Assembly (NCBI GenBank): GCA_023436715.1
Contig: JAEZIJ010000032.1
Span: forward strand, 1-64,000
Reading direction: 5' to 3'
From: Acidobacteriota bacterium
GTDB taxonomy: Bacteria > Acidobacteriota > Terriglobia > Bryobacterales > Bryobacteraceae
Length of the DNA stretch: 64,000 bases
Part shown: positions 7,708-16,122 of the stretch, piece by piece
Layout of the letters: each line of letters begins with the position of its first letter
Position numbering within the stretch: the first letter of the stretch is position 1
Notes under the pieces: generated by a model
The model's database searches: none
What the model was told of the DNA's origin: nothing
Seen by the model: the letters and a program-made list of their open reading frames with translations, nothing else
Translations under genes and position numbers: made by a program

Positions 7708-10356
7708 ATGGCCGGCCCACGTAGGGTTTTCGCCAAGCTTGCTGCCTTGATTCTGCGCCGGCGCGCCGAGCGCGAACTCGCCCGGGAGGTTGAGTCACAT
7801 CTAGCCCTGATCGAGGACGACTTCATGAGCCGCGGCATGACCGCTGAGGAAGCAAGGCTCGCCGCCCGCCGGGCGTACGGGAACGTCGAGGTCGCGAAGG
7901 AACTGCATCGCGACGAGCGCTCCTTCGTCTGGATCGAGCAGTTGGCGCAGGACATCCGGCACGCCTGCCGGAATCTGAAGAGGAGCCCCGGTTTCACGAT
8001 AGTCGCGCTGTTATCGCTCGCCTGCGGTATCGGAGTGAACACCGCTATTTTCACGCTGGTGAACGGCATCCTGCTGAAGGAGCTTCCGGTGCGCGATCCG
8101 CACCGGGTCGTGCAGATCAACGCTCGCCTGGACTCATTCACAAGCTCGGGGTTCAGTTACCCGGCCTTCCGTGAGCTACGCCGACAGTCCTCGATTTTTG
8201 CGGACGTGATTGGATTCTGGATGGTCCCGGTGCAACTCGACTCCGCTCGGGGCCAGAACCGCGCCGACCTGGAATTCGTGACCGGTTCCTATTTCCCGTT
8301 CTTCGAGGCGCGCCCGGCGCTCGGCCGCTTGATCGCTGAAGAGGACGACCGCGTCGAGGGCGCAAGCCCCGTCTGCGTCCTCAGTTACCGCGCCTGGCTC
8401 GCGCGGTTCGGCGGGAGCACGGATGTGCTCCGGCGAACCGTTCGCGTCAATGGCGTGCCGCTCCAGGTTATCGGCGTGGCTCCGCCGGATTTTGTTGGCC
8501 CCGAGTTGCAGCGGCAGGCTGACCTGTGGGCGACGACAGCGGTGAAAGCCACGCTCTTCGAGGCGCCGCGCGAGCACCCGAACTGGATCTGGATCAAGCT
8601 TCTGGGCCGCTTGAAGCCCGGCCTTTCCCTGGCGGAAGCCCGCGGCCGGCTCGCGGCGGCCAGCCGGGGGATCGAGGACGCGCTTCCCAAAGCGCGGGCG
8701 AATGCCGGGGCGGTTTACGAACTCCAGGACGCCAGCAAGGGTTTCGACCGGTGGCGCACGACCCTGCACGATCCACTCGTGTTGTCGATCACCGCGGTCG
8801 CGCTCGTGCTGATGATTGCCTGCGCGAACCTTGCCAATCTTCTGCTGGCCCGCGGCAGCGAGCGGCGTCAGGAGTTCGCCGTCAAGCTCGCGCTCGGCAT
8901 CGCTCGCGGCCGCCTGATGCGCCAGTTGCTTGTGGAAACCCTCCTCCTGACGGCCGGCGGCGCAGCGGCTGGTATAACGGCGTCTTTGTTCCTCACCCGC
9001 TTCCTGCTGGACCTGTTCAATACCGGCAACAATTACGCAGCGCTCGAAGTCACGCCCGACAAGACCGCTTGGCTGTTCACGTTCGCCGCCTGCCTGCTCG
9101 CGACTCTCATCTCCGGGCTCTACCCGGCCTGGCACGCCTCCCGAACGGCTGCGGCGCCGAACCTGCGGCCCGCGGCGGGGGGTGCCGGGCGCGGCTGGCT
9201 GCGCAGAGGTCTGATCGTGGCACAGGTGGCGCTCGCGGTTGTGCTGCTTTTCGGCGCGAGTTTGTTCACGCATAGCCTGCGGAAGCTGAGGACTCTTCCT
9301 CTGGGCTACGACATCGACCGCGTCCTCGCCGTCGGTATCGGACCGAAGGTACCCGTGAAGCAAGGTGCTTCGGGTTCTCCTGCCGATTTGGCAGAATTGC
9401 TCGCGCGGGTCCGCCAACTGCCCGCCGTCGAGTCGGCAGGGTTCGCAGCACCCGGCTTGCTCTCTGGAGCCATGATGGCGGGCAGCGTTACCGCCAGGGA
9501 CCTATCGGGCTCCGACCGCGAGATCCATAATGTGCATTTCCTTTCCGCGAGTCCCGGGTATCTCTCCACAATGCGAGTTCCGATCCTGACCGGCCGCGAT
9601 TTCACCCCGGAGGATCGCTCGCCGGCGCCCGGGCGTGCGATCGTCAATCAGCGGCTTGCCTCCATGCTATGGCCGCGCACGAATCCGGTGGGAAAGCACA
9701 TCATCTTCGAGAAAAACGACATCGAAGTGATCGGGATGGTGGGAGACACGAAGTACTACGACGTCCGCGAGGAACTCCGGCCGATGATATTCCTGTCGCT
9801 TGACCCGAAGCGGGCCAGCGATGCTACTTTGGCAATCCGCTACCGTGGAACTGCGGCGGGCGTGGAGCGGGACGTCCGCTCCATCCTGCGCGCGGCGGCG
9901 CCGGGCCTGACGGTCGAGCAGACCGCCACGATGGGGCGCCTCCGGGACCGCATGATCTCCAACGACCGCCTTCTGGCGTTCCTCTGCAACCTGTTCGGGA
10001 TACTCGGCACCGGCCTCGCCCTGGTCGGCATCTACGGCCTCGTCGCGTACTCGGTGACGCGCCGCACACGCGAGGTCGGCATCCGCGTGAGCATCGGCGC
10101 ACAAAGAAGTAATGTCCTCTGGCTTTTCGTCCGCGAGACACTGGCGCTGACCGCGGCAGGGGTCCTCATCGGGCTTCCCCTAGCGCTTCAGCTTGCCGCA
10201 TTCGGGAAGAAGATGTTATTCGAGGTCCCCGCCCGCGATCCGCTGGCCATCTTCGTTACGCTCGCGTTGATAGCGGCAGGCGGCGCGGTCGCGTCGGCTC
10301 TACCCGCACGGAAGGCAACGACAATCAACCCGGTCGAGGCACTCCGTTATGACTGA
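7708..10356 (+). CDS. ADOP-type ABC transporter permease (MacB/FtsX), intact
   Basis: 882 aa. Residues 1-80 form the cytoplasmic prefix domain of long ADOPs (RRRAERELAREVESHL…, …AARRAYGN near 68). A first membrane helix near residue 95 starts a MacB-like periplasmic domain (to about 345), then FtsX helices around 350-500, including the family motif ACANLANLLLARG near 370. A second periplasmic domain and FtsX half follow, with VGIYGLVAYSVTRRTREVGIR near 775 and terminal INPVEALRYD. Such permeases have no ATPase gene beside them and their substrate is unknown. The gene shares an apparent operon with PadR and overlaps the convergent CheW gene by 10 bp. Confidence 0.93.
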   Translation: MAGPRRVFAKLAALILRRRAERELAREVESHLALIEDDFMSRGMTAEEARLAARRAYGNVEVAKELHRDERSFVWIEQLAQDIRHACRNLKRSPGFTIVALLSLACGIGVNTAIFTLVNGILLKELPVRDPHRVVQINARLDSFTSSGFSYPAFRELRRQSSIFADVIGFWMVPVQLDSARGQNRADLEFVTGSYFPFFEARPALGRLIAEEDDRVEGASPVCVLSYRAWLARFGGSTDVLRRTVRVNGVPLQVIGVAPPDFVGPELQRQADLWATTAVKATLFEAPREHPNWIWIKLLGRLKPGLSLAEARGRLAAASRGIEDALPKARANAGAVYELQDASKGFDRWRTTLHDPLVLSITAVALVLMIACANLANLLLARGSERRQEFAVKLALGIARGRLMRQLLVETLLLTAGGAAAGITASLFLTRFLLDLFNTGNNYAALEVTPDKTAWLFTFAACLLATLISGLYPAWHASRTAAAPNLRPAAGGAGRGWLRRGLIVAQVALAVVLLFGASLFTHSLRKLRTLPLGYDIDRVLAVGIGPKVPVKQGASGSPADLAELLARVRQLPAVESAGFAAPGLLSGAMMAGSVTARDLSGSDREIHNVHFLSASPGYLSTMRVPILTGRDFTPEDRSPAPGRAIVNQRLASMLWPRTNPVGKHIIFEKNDIEVIGMVGDTKYYDVREELRPMIFLSLDPKRASDATLAIRYRGTAAGVERDVRSILRAAAPGLTVEQTATMGRLRDRMISNDRLLAFLCNLFGILGTGLALVGIYGLVAYSVTRRTREVGIRVSIGAQRSNVLWLFVRETLALTAAGVLIGLPLALQLAAFGKKMLFEVPARDPLAIFVTLALIAAGGAVASALPARKATTINPVEALRYD

Positions 10357-11156
10357 ACGGAAAGCATCTCCGGATCCAGGATAATCGCCAGCGACCTCGA
10401 CCCGCAGCGTTCCAGGACGCGCTGCACTCTGCCATTGGTTATCCCGACGGTGTGCGCGTCGATGTCCTGGATCATCTCGGACGCCACGGACTCGACGGCG
10501 AGCGCAGCTTCGACTGCGACGGCGAAACTCCGCTGCGAGTCCCGCATAACCATGGCGAGTTCCCGCAGGCTTTCCCGCATCAGGTCCTTCAGAGACTGGA
10601 ACAGGCCGATCATCTCCCGCAACTCGCCCTCGCGTTTCCGCTCGACTAGCCGGACCGCCTCATCGAAACGTCGGACCGCCACCAGGGCGAGAGCCTCTTG
10701 CGCGGAGGCGTGGATGAGGTTGTGCGGCTTCTCGAATTTCTTGAGCAGCGCCGCAATCCACGGCGAATCGGAGCGATAAGAGTAGTACCAGCGGCCGAAC
10801 GCGCACTGATGCGGGTCGGTGGCAAGCTGGAACTCGGTGCGCTCCCGGACCGCCCGCTCCAGTGCGTCCAGCCAGTTGCTGTGGTCCTGCTCGCGCGCAG
10901 CCATCATCGCGTTGAAGGCTTCGGTTTCTTCGGGTACCGACTGCCAGCCCAGGCATTTGCGGAGATCGAGCAGCGGCAGCACTTCGCCACGCAAATTGAT
11001 CACGCCGCGGTGCCGGGTGTCACAGCCGGGGATGGCGGCAACCTCCGGCATAACAACGAATTCGCGCAGGCAATGGATGTCGACGGCAAACTGCTGGCCC
11101 CGGGATTCGACGATAGCCCAGGTCCTAGCCTTGCCGGTCGGCGTAGGCGACTCCAT
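10347..11156 (-). CDS. CheW-type coupling protein with an inserted CZB zinc-binding domain
   Basis: 269 aa from ATG 11156, preferred because AAGGG lies 4-5 bases upstream; an earlier in-frame ATG at 11192 lacks one. Residues 11-78 are the first half of a CheW/SH3-like domain (FAVDIHCLREFV, GVINLRGEVLPLLDLRKCLG). Residues 80-155 form a CZB domain with the four likely zinc ligands H92 (HSNW), C118 (CAFGRW), H145 and H149. A helical stretch follows, then residues about 205-267 resemble the missing second half of CheW (ALAVESVASEMIQDI … LAIILDPEML). CheW couples chemoreceptors to CheA; CZB domains sense zinc or hypochlorite in known receptors. No other chemotaxis gene is present here. Confidence 0.85.
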   Translation of the reverse strand: MESPTPTGKARTWAIVESRGQQFAVDIHCLREFVVMPEVAAIPGCDTRHRGVINLRGEVLPLLDLRKCLGWQSVPEETEAFNAMMAAREQDHSNWLDALERAVRERTEFQLATDPHQCAFGRWYYSYRSDSPWIAALLKKFEKPHNLIHASAQEALALVAVRRFDEAVRLVERKREGELREMIGLFQSLKDLMRESLRELAMVMRDSQRSFAVAVEAALAVESVASEMIQDIDAHTVGITNGRVQRVLERCGSRSLAIILDPEMLSVQS

Positions 11157-11235
11157 GATACCCTTATCGGGCGCGATTCCAGATCCGCGCAAAATTCCGC
11201 CGGCACCGGCACGGTTCTCGGAAAAGTTTCCAGAG

Positions 11236-11322
11236 TGGTGCGGATGGGGAGGGTCGAACTCCCAAGCCCTTGCGGGCGCCGGAACCTAAATCCGGTGCGT
11301 CTGCCAGTTCCGCCACATCCGC
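11236..11322 (-). tRNA. tRNA-Leu (anticodon UAG)
   Basis: Reading the minus strand from 11322, the acceptor GCGGATG pairs with CATCCGC, followed by discriminator A and an encoded CCA (11238-11236). The anticodon stem CCGGA/TCCGG encloses TTTAGGT, giving anticodon TAG, which reads CUA leucine codons. A long variable arm (GCCCGCAAGGGC) marks it as class II, and the T arm GGGAG-TTCGACC-CTCCC is intact. It stands alone between the CheW and CDF genes. Confidence 0.97.
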
Positions 11323-11405
11323 GCTCAGCGTGACAACGCTCCCAGTCTAACGCAAGTACGGGCCTTTCGCGCTCCCGGTCATCGGTTCACTGCGGGATGC
11401 GGTTT

Positions 11406-12314
11406 TTATTCAGGGACGCCGGTCGGCGAAGGCTCCACGTGGACGAGCACGTCCTCGATGAAGTCGAGCCTGTCCTTGATCGCGCCGCGCACCTGCGAGG
11501 CGATGTCGTGCGACGCCCGCACCGTGAGTTCGGGGTCCACTTCAAGGTGCAAGTCGACGTGATACCGGAAACCCGTCTTCCGGGCGAAACATTTCTCCAC
11601 GCCGTGAACACCGGGCACGGAAAGCGCCACTTCGCGGATGCGGTTCATGATCGTCTCGTCCGGCATGGTGTCCATCAGTTGCATGGCGGTCTCGCGGACG
11701 ACCCTGGCCCCGGTGAACACGACGATCAGTCCCACTACCACGCCGCCGTACTGGTCGGCCGACAGGAACCGCGAGGGATCGAGGAGCGTCAGCCCGAGCG
11801 CGATCAAGGCCGAGGTCCCGGAGAGGATGTCCACGGCGTCGTTCCAGGCGTCCGCGACCAGGGAGGCGCTATGGACTCGCCAGCCGACGCGGAACTTCAC
11901 CGTCGAGAGCACCGATTTCACGAGGATGGAAGCCACCAGGGGCCAGATGCCGTACACAGCCGGCACGTGCTCCACCTTCCCGATTCGCTCGAATGAGCGC
12001 CAGCAGATGCCCACGCCCGCGGCGGCGAGAATGAATCCTACCGCCAACCCCGCCAGCATTTCAGACCGCCCGTGCCCGTAGGGATGGTTCTCATCCGGCG
12101 GCTTCGATGCCACCACGAGCCCGAAGAGCACGAGGGCGGAAGCCACCACGTCGCCGGTGGACTCGAATCCGTCGGCCACCACGGCGGTGGAACCCGCCAT
12201 CCAGCCGATCAGGATTTTGGTGAACGCAAGCGCGGCGCTCACCAGCACGCTCACCACGGCGATGAGCCGCGCCGCCCGGGCATCCGCTCGGGAATCCTGC
12301 CCCATCAGTCTCAT
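11406..12314 (-). CDS. cation diffusion facilitator (CDF) family metal transporter
   Basis: 302 aa with about six membrane helices in residues 15-205 and a cytoplasmic C-terminal metal-sensing domain (HYHVDLHLEVDPELTV, then …DVLVHVEPS). CDF proteins export divalent metals by proton antiport. The usual site A residues in helices 2 and 5 appear as E51xxxD55 (DGFESTGD) and N158xxxD162 (DAWNDAVD), instead of the H/D pairs of typical zinc carriers, so metal choice is uncertain. HPYGHGR after helix 2 is family-typical. It begins 2 bp after the DUF190 stop, so crcB, DUF190 and this gene form one minus-strand operon. Confidence 0.92.
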   Translation of the reverse strand: MRLMGQDSRADARAARLIAVVSVLVSAALAFTKILIGWMAGSTAVVADGFESTGDVVASALVLFGLVVASKPPDENHPYGHGRSEMLAGLAVGFILAAAGVGICWRSFERIGKVEHVPAVYGIWPLVASILVKSVLSTVKFRVGWRVHSASLVADAWNDAVDILSGTSALIALGLTLLDPSRFLSADQYGGVVVGLIVVFTGARVVRETAMQLMDTMPDETIMNRIREVALSVPGVHGVEKCFARKTGFRYHVDLHLEVDPELTVRASHDIASQVRGAIKDRLDFIEDVLVHVEPSPTGVPE

Positions 12315-12316
12315 TA

Positions 12317-12664
12317 TCAGGCGGGTCCGGAGCCCGCTGGTCCGTACTGGACCACCCTGACTTTCTCGAGCGTTACCAGCCCGCTGCCCATCATGCCCTC
12401 CAGCGCGGCGAGAAAAGCGTTCACCTTTTCCTCGCTATCGACGAGCTCGACCACGACCGGAAGGTCCTCCGAGAGCCGCAGTATTTTCGCCGTGTGCACG
12501 CGGCTGGAATGCCCGAACCCCATCGGCCCGCGCAGCACCGTGGCGCCCGCCATGTGCATCTCACGGGCTTTCAGCACCACCGCCTCGTACAGCGGAAGGT
12601 GCCCGCTGCGGTCGTTCTCTCCCATGAAAATCCGCAGCAGAATCGACTCCTGAGGAATGCGCAT
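12317..12664 (-). CDS. DUF190 family protein
   Basis: 115 aa from ATG 12664, chosen because GAGG lies 5 bases upstream, overlapping the end of crcB; an in-frame GTG at 12670 is the alternative. Typical DUF190 features: LLRIFMGENDR near the start, LPLYEAVVLKAREMHMAGATVLRGPMGFG in the middle, and LPVVVELVDSEEKV near residue 75, a PII-like ferredoxin fold. These proteins are very often encoded beside crcB, as here, and are thought to act in fluoride handling or regulation; the mechanism is unproven. Confidence 0.9.
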   Translation of the reverse strand: MRIPQESILLRIFMGENDRSGHLPLYEAVVLKAREMHMAGATVLRGPMGFGHSSRVHTAKILRLSEDLPVVVELVDSEEKVNAFLAALEGMMGSGLVTLEKVRVVQYGPAGSGPA

Positions 12665-12674
12665 CAGCACCTCG

Positions 12675-13058
12675 CTATCGATTCAGATTCGAAGCCAGCC
12701 CGCTCCCCAGCCAGACTGCCAGCAGGCAACTTACCAAAGATGCGGCCACATTCGCGCCCGCCCGCAACCATTCGCCGTCGCGCGTCAGGTTCAGCGTCTC
12801 CAGGCTGAACGTAGAAAACGTGGTGAACCCGCCGCAGATGCCGACCATGACGAACTGCCGCGGCAGAGTTCCCAGCAGCCAGCGGCCCTCCGGGCTCGTC
12901 AGCGTTGCGAAGAACCCTATGAATGCCGAGCCGGTCACGTTCACCGCCAGCGTTCCCCAGGGGAACGTCGTGCCCGCGAACCTCGGGACAAACCCGCTAC
13001 ACCAGTACCGCGCCATTCCGCCGAGCGCGCTGCCCAGCCCGATCCACAAGTAGTTCAT
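12675..13058 (-). CDS. crcB: fluoride ion channel CrcB (Fluc)
   Basis: 127 aa, the standard size of this four-helix membrane protein that exports fluoride as a dual-topology dimer. Clear motifs: GSALGGMARYW near residue 10, FPWGTLAVNVTGSAFIGFF around residues 32-50 (the conserved GTLxVNxxG with the pore asparagine), and GICGGFTTFSTFSLE near residues 75-90, containing the phenylalanine-box and sodium-site residues. The start is ATG 13058; the open frame continues upstream but that extension is Arg-rich and overlaps the divergent TorD-like gene. I see no fluoride riboswitch in front of it. The DUF190 gene follows almost without a gap. Confidence 0.95.
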   Translation of the reverse strand: MNYLWIGLGSALGGMARYWCSGFVPRFAGTTFPWGTLAVNVTGSAFIGFFATLTSPEGRWLLGTLPRQFVMVGICGGFTTFSTFSLETLNLTRDGEWLRAGANVAASLVSCLLAVWLGSGLASNLNR

Positions 13059-13107
13059 GGACTTTTTATGTTCGCACGATCGCCGAGCGCGGATGCACAA
13101 TGTAGGC

Positions 13108-13647
13108 ATGGGGCCAGCCAGTGAACGCCGGAGCGAGGCGGCATGGTTCGCGTTCGTGGGCAAAGGCTTCCTTTCGCCCGATGCTCCCGTTCTGCTCCGG
13201 ATGATTACCGATCTGCGCGGCCGGGCGCTCCCGGAGGCTACGTTAGAACTCATGCTCGGGGAAATGGAGCAGGCACTGGACCGGAATCCCTCCGAACTTC
13301 GGATGGAGTTCGTTCGTCTCTTCTTCGATCCCGCCGGACCGCCCTGCCCACCGTTTCAGTCCGTCAACACGTCGAACCAGCTCTTGGGACCGGCGCACCG
13401 CAGCGCCCTGGCCTGGTATCACGCAGCCGGCATCGAGCCCAAAACCACCGCCGAGCCCGCCGACCATATCGGTCTGTTGCTCGCCTTCTACGCCCGCATC
13501 CTGGAGTTCGAAACCCCCGATGTGCTCGATGCGTTCCGCGAGGAACACCTCACCTGGATTCCCGCGTACTGCGAGCGCGTCATCCTGGAAACCCGTCATC
13601 CCTTCTATCGCCTGCTTGCCGACATCGTGCTAAGGCTGCTCCGTTGA
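13108..13647 (+). CDS. TorD/DmsD-family molybdoenzyme chaperone-like protein
   Basis: 179 aa from ATG 13108; in-frame ATGs at 13093 and 13057 are alternatives, the last overlapping crcB. The protein is all-helical, with a PPCPPFQSVN segment near residue 80 and the family hallmark EPADHIGLLLAFYARILE near 120, followed by HLTWIPAYCERV. TorD-like chaperones bind Tat signal peptides and load molybdenum cofactor into redox enzymes before export. No molybdoenzyme gene lies within the window, so its client is elsewhere or the family assignment is only at superfamily level. No convincing ribosome-binding site decides the start. Confidence 0.75.
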   Translation: MGPASERRSEAAWFAFVGKGFLSPDAPVLLRMITDLRGRALPEATLELMLGEMEQALDRNPSELRMEFVRLFFDPAGPPCPPFQSVNTSNQLLGPAHRSALAWYHAAGIEPKTTAEPADHIGLLLAFYARILEFETPDVLDAFREEHLTWIPAYCERVILETRHPFYRLLADIVLRLLR

Positions 13648-13701
13648 GCGTGCGTCCCGGGCTGGTTGCGCCCGGCGTACAAATGCGGTTCCATAATCCT
13701 C

Positions 13702-15459
13702 ATGGAGTCGCTCGCACGCCGAACCTTTCTTGCCGCCGCGCTGTCCTCGCCGGCAGCCGCCCTGGCACAACAGGGCCCGCCCCGCCCGGAACGCATAGAA
13801 GAACTGACCCCGGGCGCCACGCCGGCGATCGCCCTCAACCACCTCGGGTTCCTGCCGGACGCCCGAAAAATCGTTGTCGTGCGCGCCGCGGGCGAGTCCG
13901 CACCCACCGAATTCAGCGTCCGCGATATCGGGAGTCCGTCCGAACCGTTCCGCATCACGAAGCCCCTCCGGAAAGTGGAATCGGATTTCGGCCCATGTCT
14001 GGTGGGCGACTTCAGCGACCTCACGCGCGAGGCCATGTACCAGCTCACGGCCGGTCAGGAGCGCTCTGTGCCGTTCTTCATCCAAGGCGACGTCTGGCGC
14101 CGCACCCTGCCCAAGGCGGTGAGTTACATCCACGCCCAGCGCTGCGGGTGCGAAGTGCCGAACGTCCACCCCGTGTGCCATCTCGACGACGCCAGGCGGC
14201 GCGATAACGGCGAGCACGTGGACGTCACAGGCGGCTGGCACGATGCCGGCGACCTCAGGAAGTGGATGAGCGCCACCATGCTCAACGGCTTCGCGCTGTT
14301 GACTCTGGCCCGCACCCTCGGCGAATCCTGGGATCGCGCCGGAACCGGCCTCGCTCCGCTGCTCGATGAGTTCCGCTGGGGCAACCGTTACTTCCTCAAA
14401 ATGCAGGACGCGGACGACCGGGTCTGGGCCGACACCGCCGGGGGCCTCAACGGCGACAACAGCGATAATCACTGGACCGACAACCAGATAGGAACCGCTG
14501 ACGACCGCTACATCAACCCCGCCAAGAACGGCGGCAATCAGGCGATGTTTACGGCCCTTCAGGCGATGGCCGCTCAGGCTTTCCGATCCCCCGATGCGGA
14601 CTATTCGAACTCCGTGCTCGCCGCATCGCAACGCTGCTGGGAGGCCTCGGCGCGCGGCTCGAACGCCGGCGATCTGGCCTGGTGGGCGCGCGCCGCGGCG
14701 GAACTCTACCGCGCCACCGGCAGCGACCGCTGGCAGACCGAGGCAGCTTCCCTGGGCCGCCAGTTGCTGGCACTTCAGGAGAAACAGTTCATCGGCGGCC
14801 AGAAGCTTGTGCGCGGGTTCTGGCACAGCGGCCCGCGAAACGCCGCGCCTTACACGGACGCCGTCTACTCGTCCCTCCCGCCGCTCGTGCTGCTGGAACT
14901 CGCCGCGACTTTCCGTGAGCACGCCGACGCCAAAAGCTGGCTCGATGCCGTTCGCCTGCATCTCGAGGGCTACGTCGCCCCGATGAGCGCGCGTTCGGCA
15001 TACGGAATCCTGCCGTTCGGGGTGTTCACCGGCTCGCCCACGCCCGAGCACTACCGGCCGCTCGCCGGCGAGCTCACCTACCGCTACTTCATGCCCGTGC
15101 GGAAGCAGTTCTGGTGGCTCGGGATGACGTCCCATCTGCTCTCATACGCATTCCTGCTCGCCCGCGCCGCCCGCATGCTGCGCGAAAACACGTGGCGCGA
15201 CCTCGCGTTCCGGCAGATTGAGTGGGTGATGGGCGCAAACCCGTTCGGCGCATGCCTGATGACCGGCGAAGGCATGCGCAACCCCTACCCGCACTCCCGC
15301 TACGTCGGCCTGATCCCCGGGGGCGTTATGAACGGCATCGCGGGAAACACCCGGGACGAGCCGGTGCTCGATATGGAATACGGCTTCGACTGGCGCACCA
15401 CGGAGTACTGGAGCCCGCAGAACTCGTATTACATTTCGGCCGTTGCCGCCCTGAGCTAG
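13702..15459 (+). CDS. secreted glycoside hydrolase family 9 protein (endoglucanase-like)
   Basis: 585 aa from ATG 13702 (an earlier TTG at 13666 is less likely). The N-terminus MESLARRTFLAAALSSPAAALAQ is split here only to note the RRTFL twin-arginine-like signal and AxA cleavage site. Residues 40-130 form the immunoglobulin-like CelD_N domain (NHLGFLPDA). The (alpha/alpha)6 barrel follows with GGWHDAGD at 178-185, giving catalytic Asp181 and Asp184, and WVMGANPFG near 513. The acid residue is probably Glu568 in TTEYW. GH9 enzymes cleave beta-1,4-glucans and related polymers. The next gene starts at the base after its stop. Confidence 0.9.
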   Translation: MESLARRTFLAAALSSPAAALAQQGPPRPERIEELTPGATPAIALNHLGFLPDARKIVVVRAAGESAPTEFSVRDIGSPSEPFRITKPLRKVESDFGPCLVGDFSDLTREAMYQLTAGQERSVPFFIQGDVWRRTLPKAVSYIHAQRCGCEVPNVHPVCHLDDARRRDNGEHVDVTGGWHDAGDLRKWMSATMLNGFALLTLARTLGESWDRAGTGLAPLLDEFRWGNRYFLKMQDADDRVWADTAGGLNGDNSDNHWTDNQIGTADDRYINPAKNGGNQAMFTALQAMAAQAFRSPDADYSNSVLAASQRCWEASARGSNAGDLAWWARAAAELYRATGSDRWQTEAASLGRQLLALQEKQFIGGQKLVRGFWHSGPRNAAPYTDAVYSSLPPLVLLELAATFREHADAKSWLDAVRLHLEGYVAPMSARSAYGILPFGVFTGSPTPEHYRPLAGELTYRYFMPVRKQFWWLGMTSHLLSYAFLLARAARMLRENTWRDLAFRQIEWVMGANPFGACLMTGEGMRNPYPHSRYVGLIPGGVMNGIAGNTRDEPVLDMEYGFDWRTTEYWSPQNSYYISAVAALS

Positions 15460-16068
15460 ATGCCATTCCTGCGCCGGAGCCGTCGGGTTTTCGTGGTGCT
15501 GGCGGGCGCTTTCTGCCTTTTGTTCCTGGCCGTGACCTTCACGCCGGTGGTCTCGTGGTACGCCCGGCTCCTTGCGGGGCCGTGGGACGACCCGAAAGGC
15601 GACACACTCATCGTCCTCGGCGGCGGAACGATAGATGCCACGACCCTCGCCCACGGCTCTTACTGGCGCGCTATCTACGCCACCCGCACTTACCACGAAG
15701 GCGGTTTCAAGCGCGTAGTGGCGAGTGGCAGGAAAGTAGCTCCGCTCATCAGGGAATTCCTGGTTTGTCACGGCGTCCCGGCGAACGTCATCGAAGTGGA
15801 AGACACATCGGACACCACGCGCGAGAACGCGCTCTACGCCGCCCGCATGCTCGCCGGCTCAGGAGGTGAACCCGTTCTCGTGACCAGCGATTACCATATG
15901 TTCCGCGCCCGGCGTGCGTTTGAGAAGGCCGGCCTCAGGGTGCGGCCCCGCCCCTTTCCGGATGCCCTGAAGCGGTACAGCACACTCGCCGATCGATGGC
16001 CCGCCTTCATCGACCTTTCGGTTGAGACCGCGAAGATCGGCTGGTACTTCGTCCACGGCTGGATCTGA
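15460..16068 (+). CDS. YdcF/SanA-like DUF218 family protein
   Basis: 202 aa. An N-terminal membrane anchor (residues 9-30) precedes a DUF218 domain: TLIVLGGGTIDA near 49, VEDTSDTTRENALYAARML near 107 and VLVTSDYHMFRARRAFEKAGL near 135, the nucleotide-binding-like core shared by YdcF, SanA and ElyC. SanA/ElyC relatives affect envelope integrity; the reaction is not known. ATG follows the GH9 stop directly, so they are co-translated, suggesting an envelope or polysaccharide-related role. Confidence 0.88.
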   Translation: MPFLRRSRRVFVVLAGAFCLLFLAVTFTPVVSWYARLLAGPWDDPKGDTLIVLGGGTIDATTLAHGSYWRAIYATRTYHEGGFKRVVASGRKVAPLIREFLVCHGVPANVIEVEDTSDTTRENALYAARMLAGSGGEPVLVTSDYHMFRARRAFEKAGLRVRPRPFPDALKRYSTLADRWPAFIDLSVETAKIGWYFVHGWI

Positions 16069-16108
16069 CACGTCTTTCCGCACCTCCGTCCCGTGTCCCT
16101 GCATCCAA

Positions 16109-16122
16109 TTTGCATATGCAAA
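16109..16122. repeat. 14-bp perfect palindrome over the OsmC start codon
   Basis: TTTGCATATGCAAA reads the same on both strands and contains the ATG (16116) of the OsmC gene at its centre. No Shine-Dalgarno is visible upstream. It may be an operator for a dimeric regulator, or chance. Confidence 0.5.

Noticed and set aside
13059..13253. Fluoride riboswitch upstream of crcB
   Set aside because: The GGCGATGG-type core and the pseudoknot partners are not visible in the reverse complement, and the divergent TorD-like gene occupies the region.
12675..13253. Longer, 192-residue reading of crcB
   Set aside because: The extra 65 residues are Arg/Ser-rich, overlap the divergent gene and do not fit the compact family size; ATG 13058 gives the standard protein.
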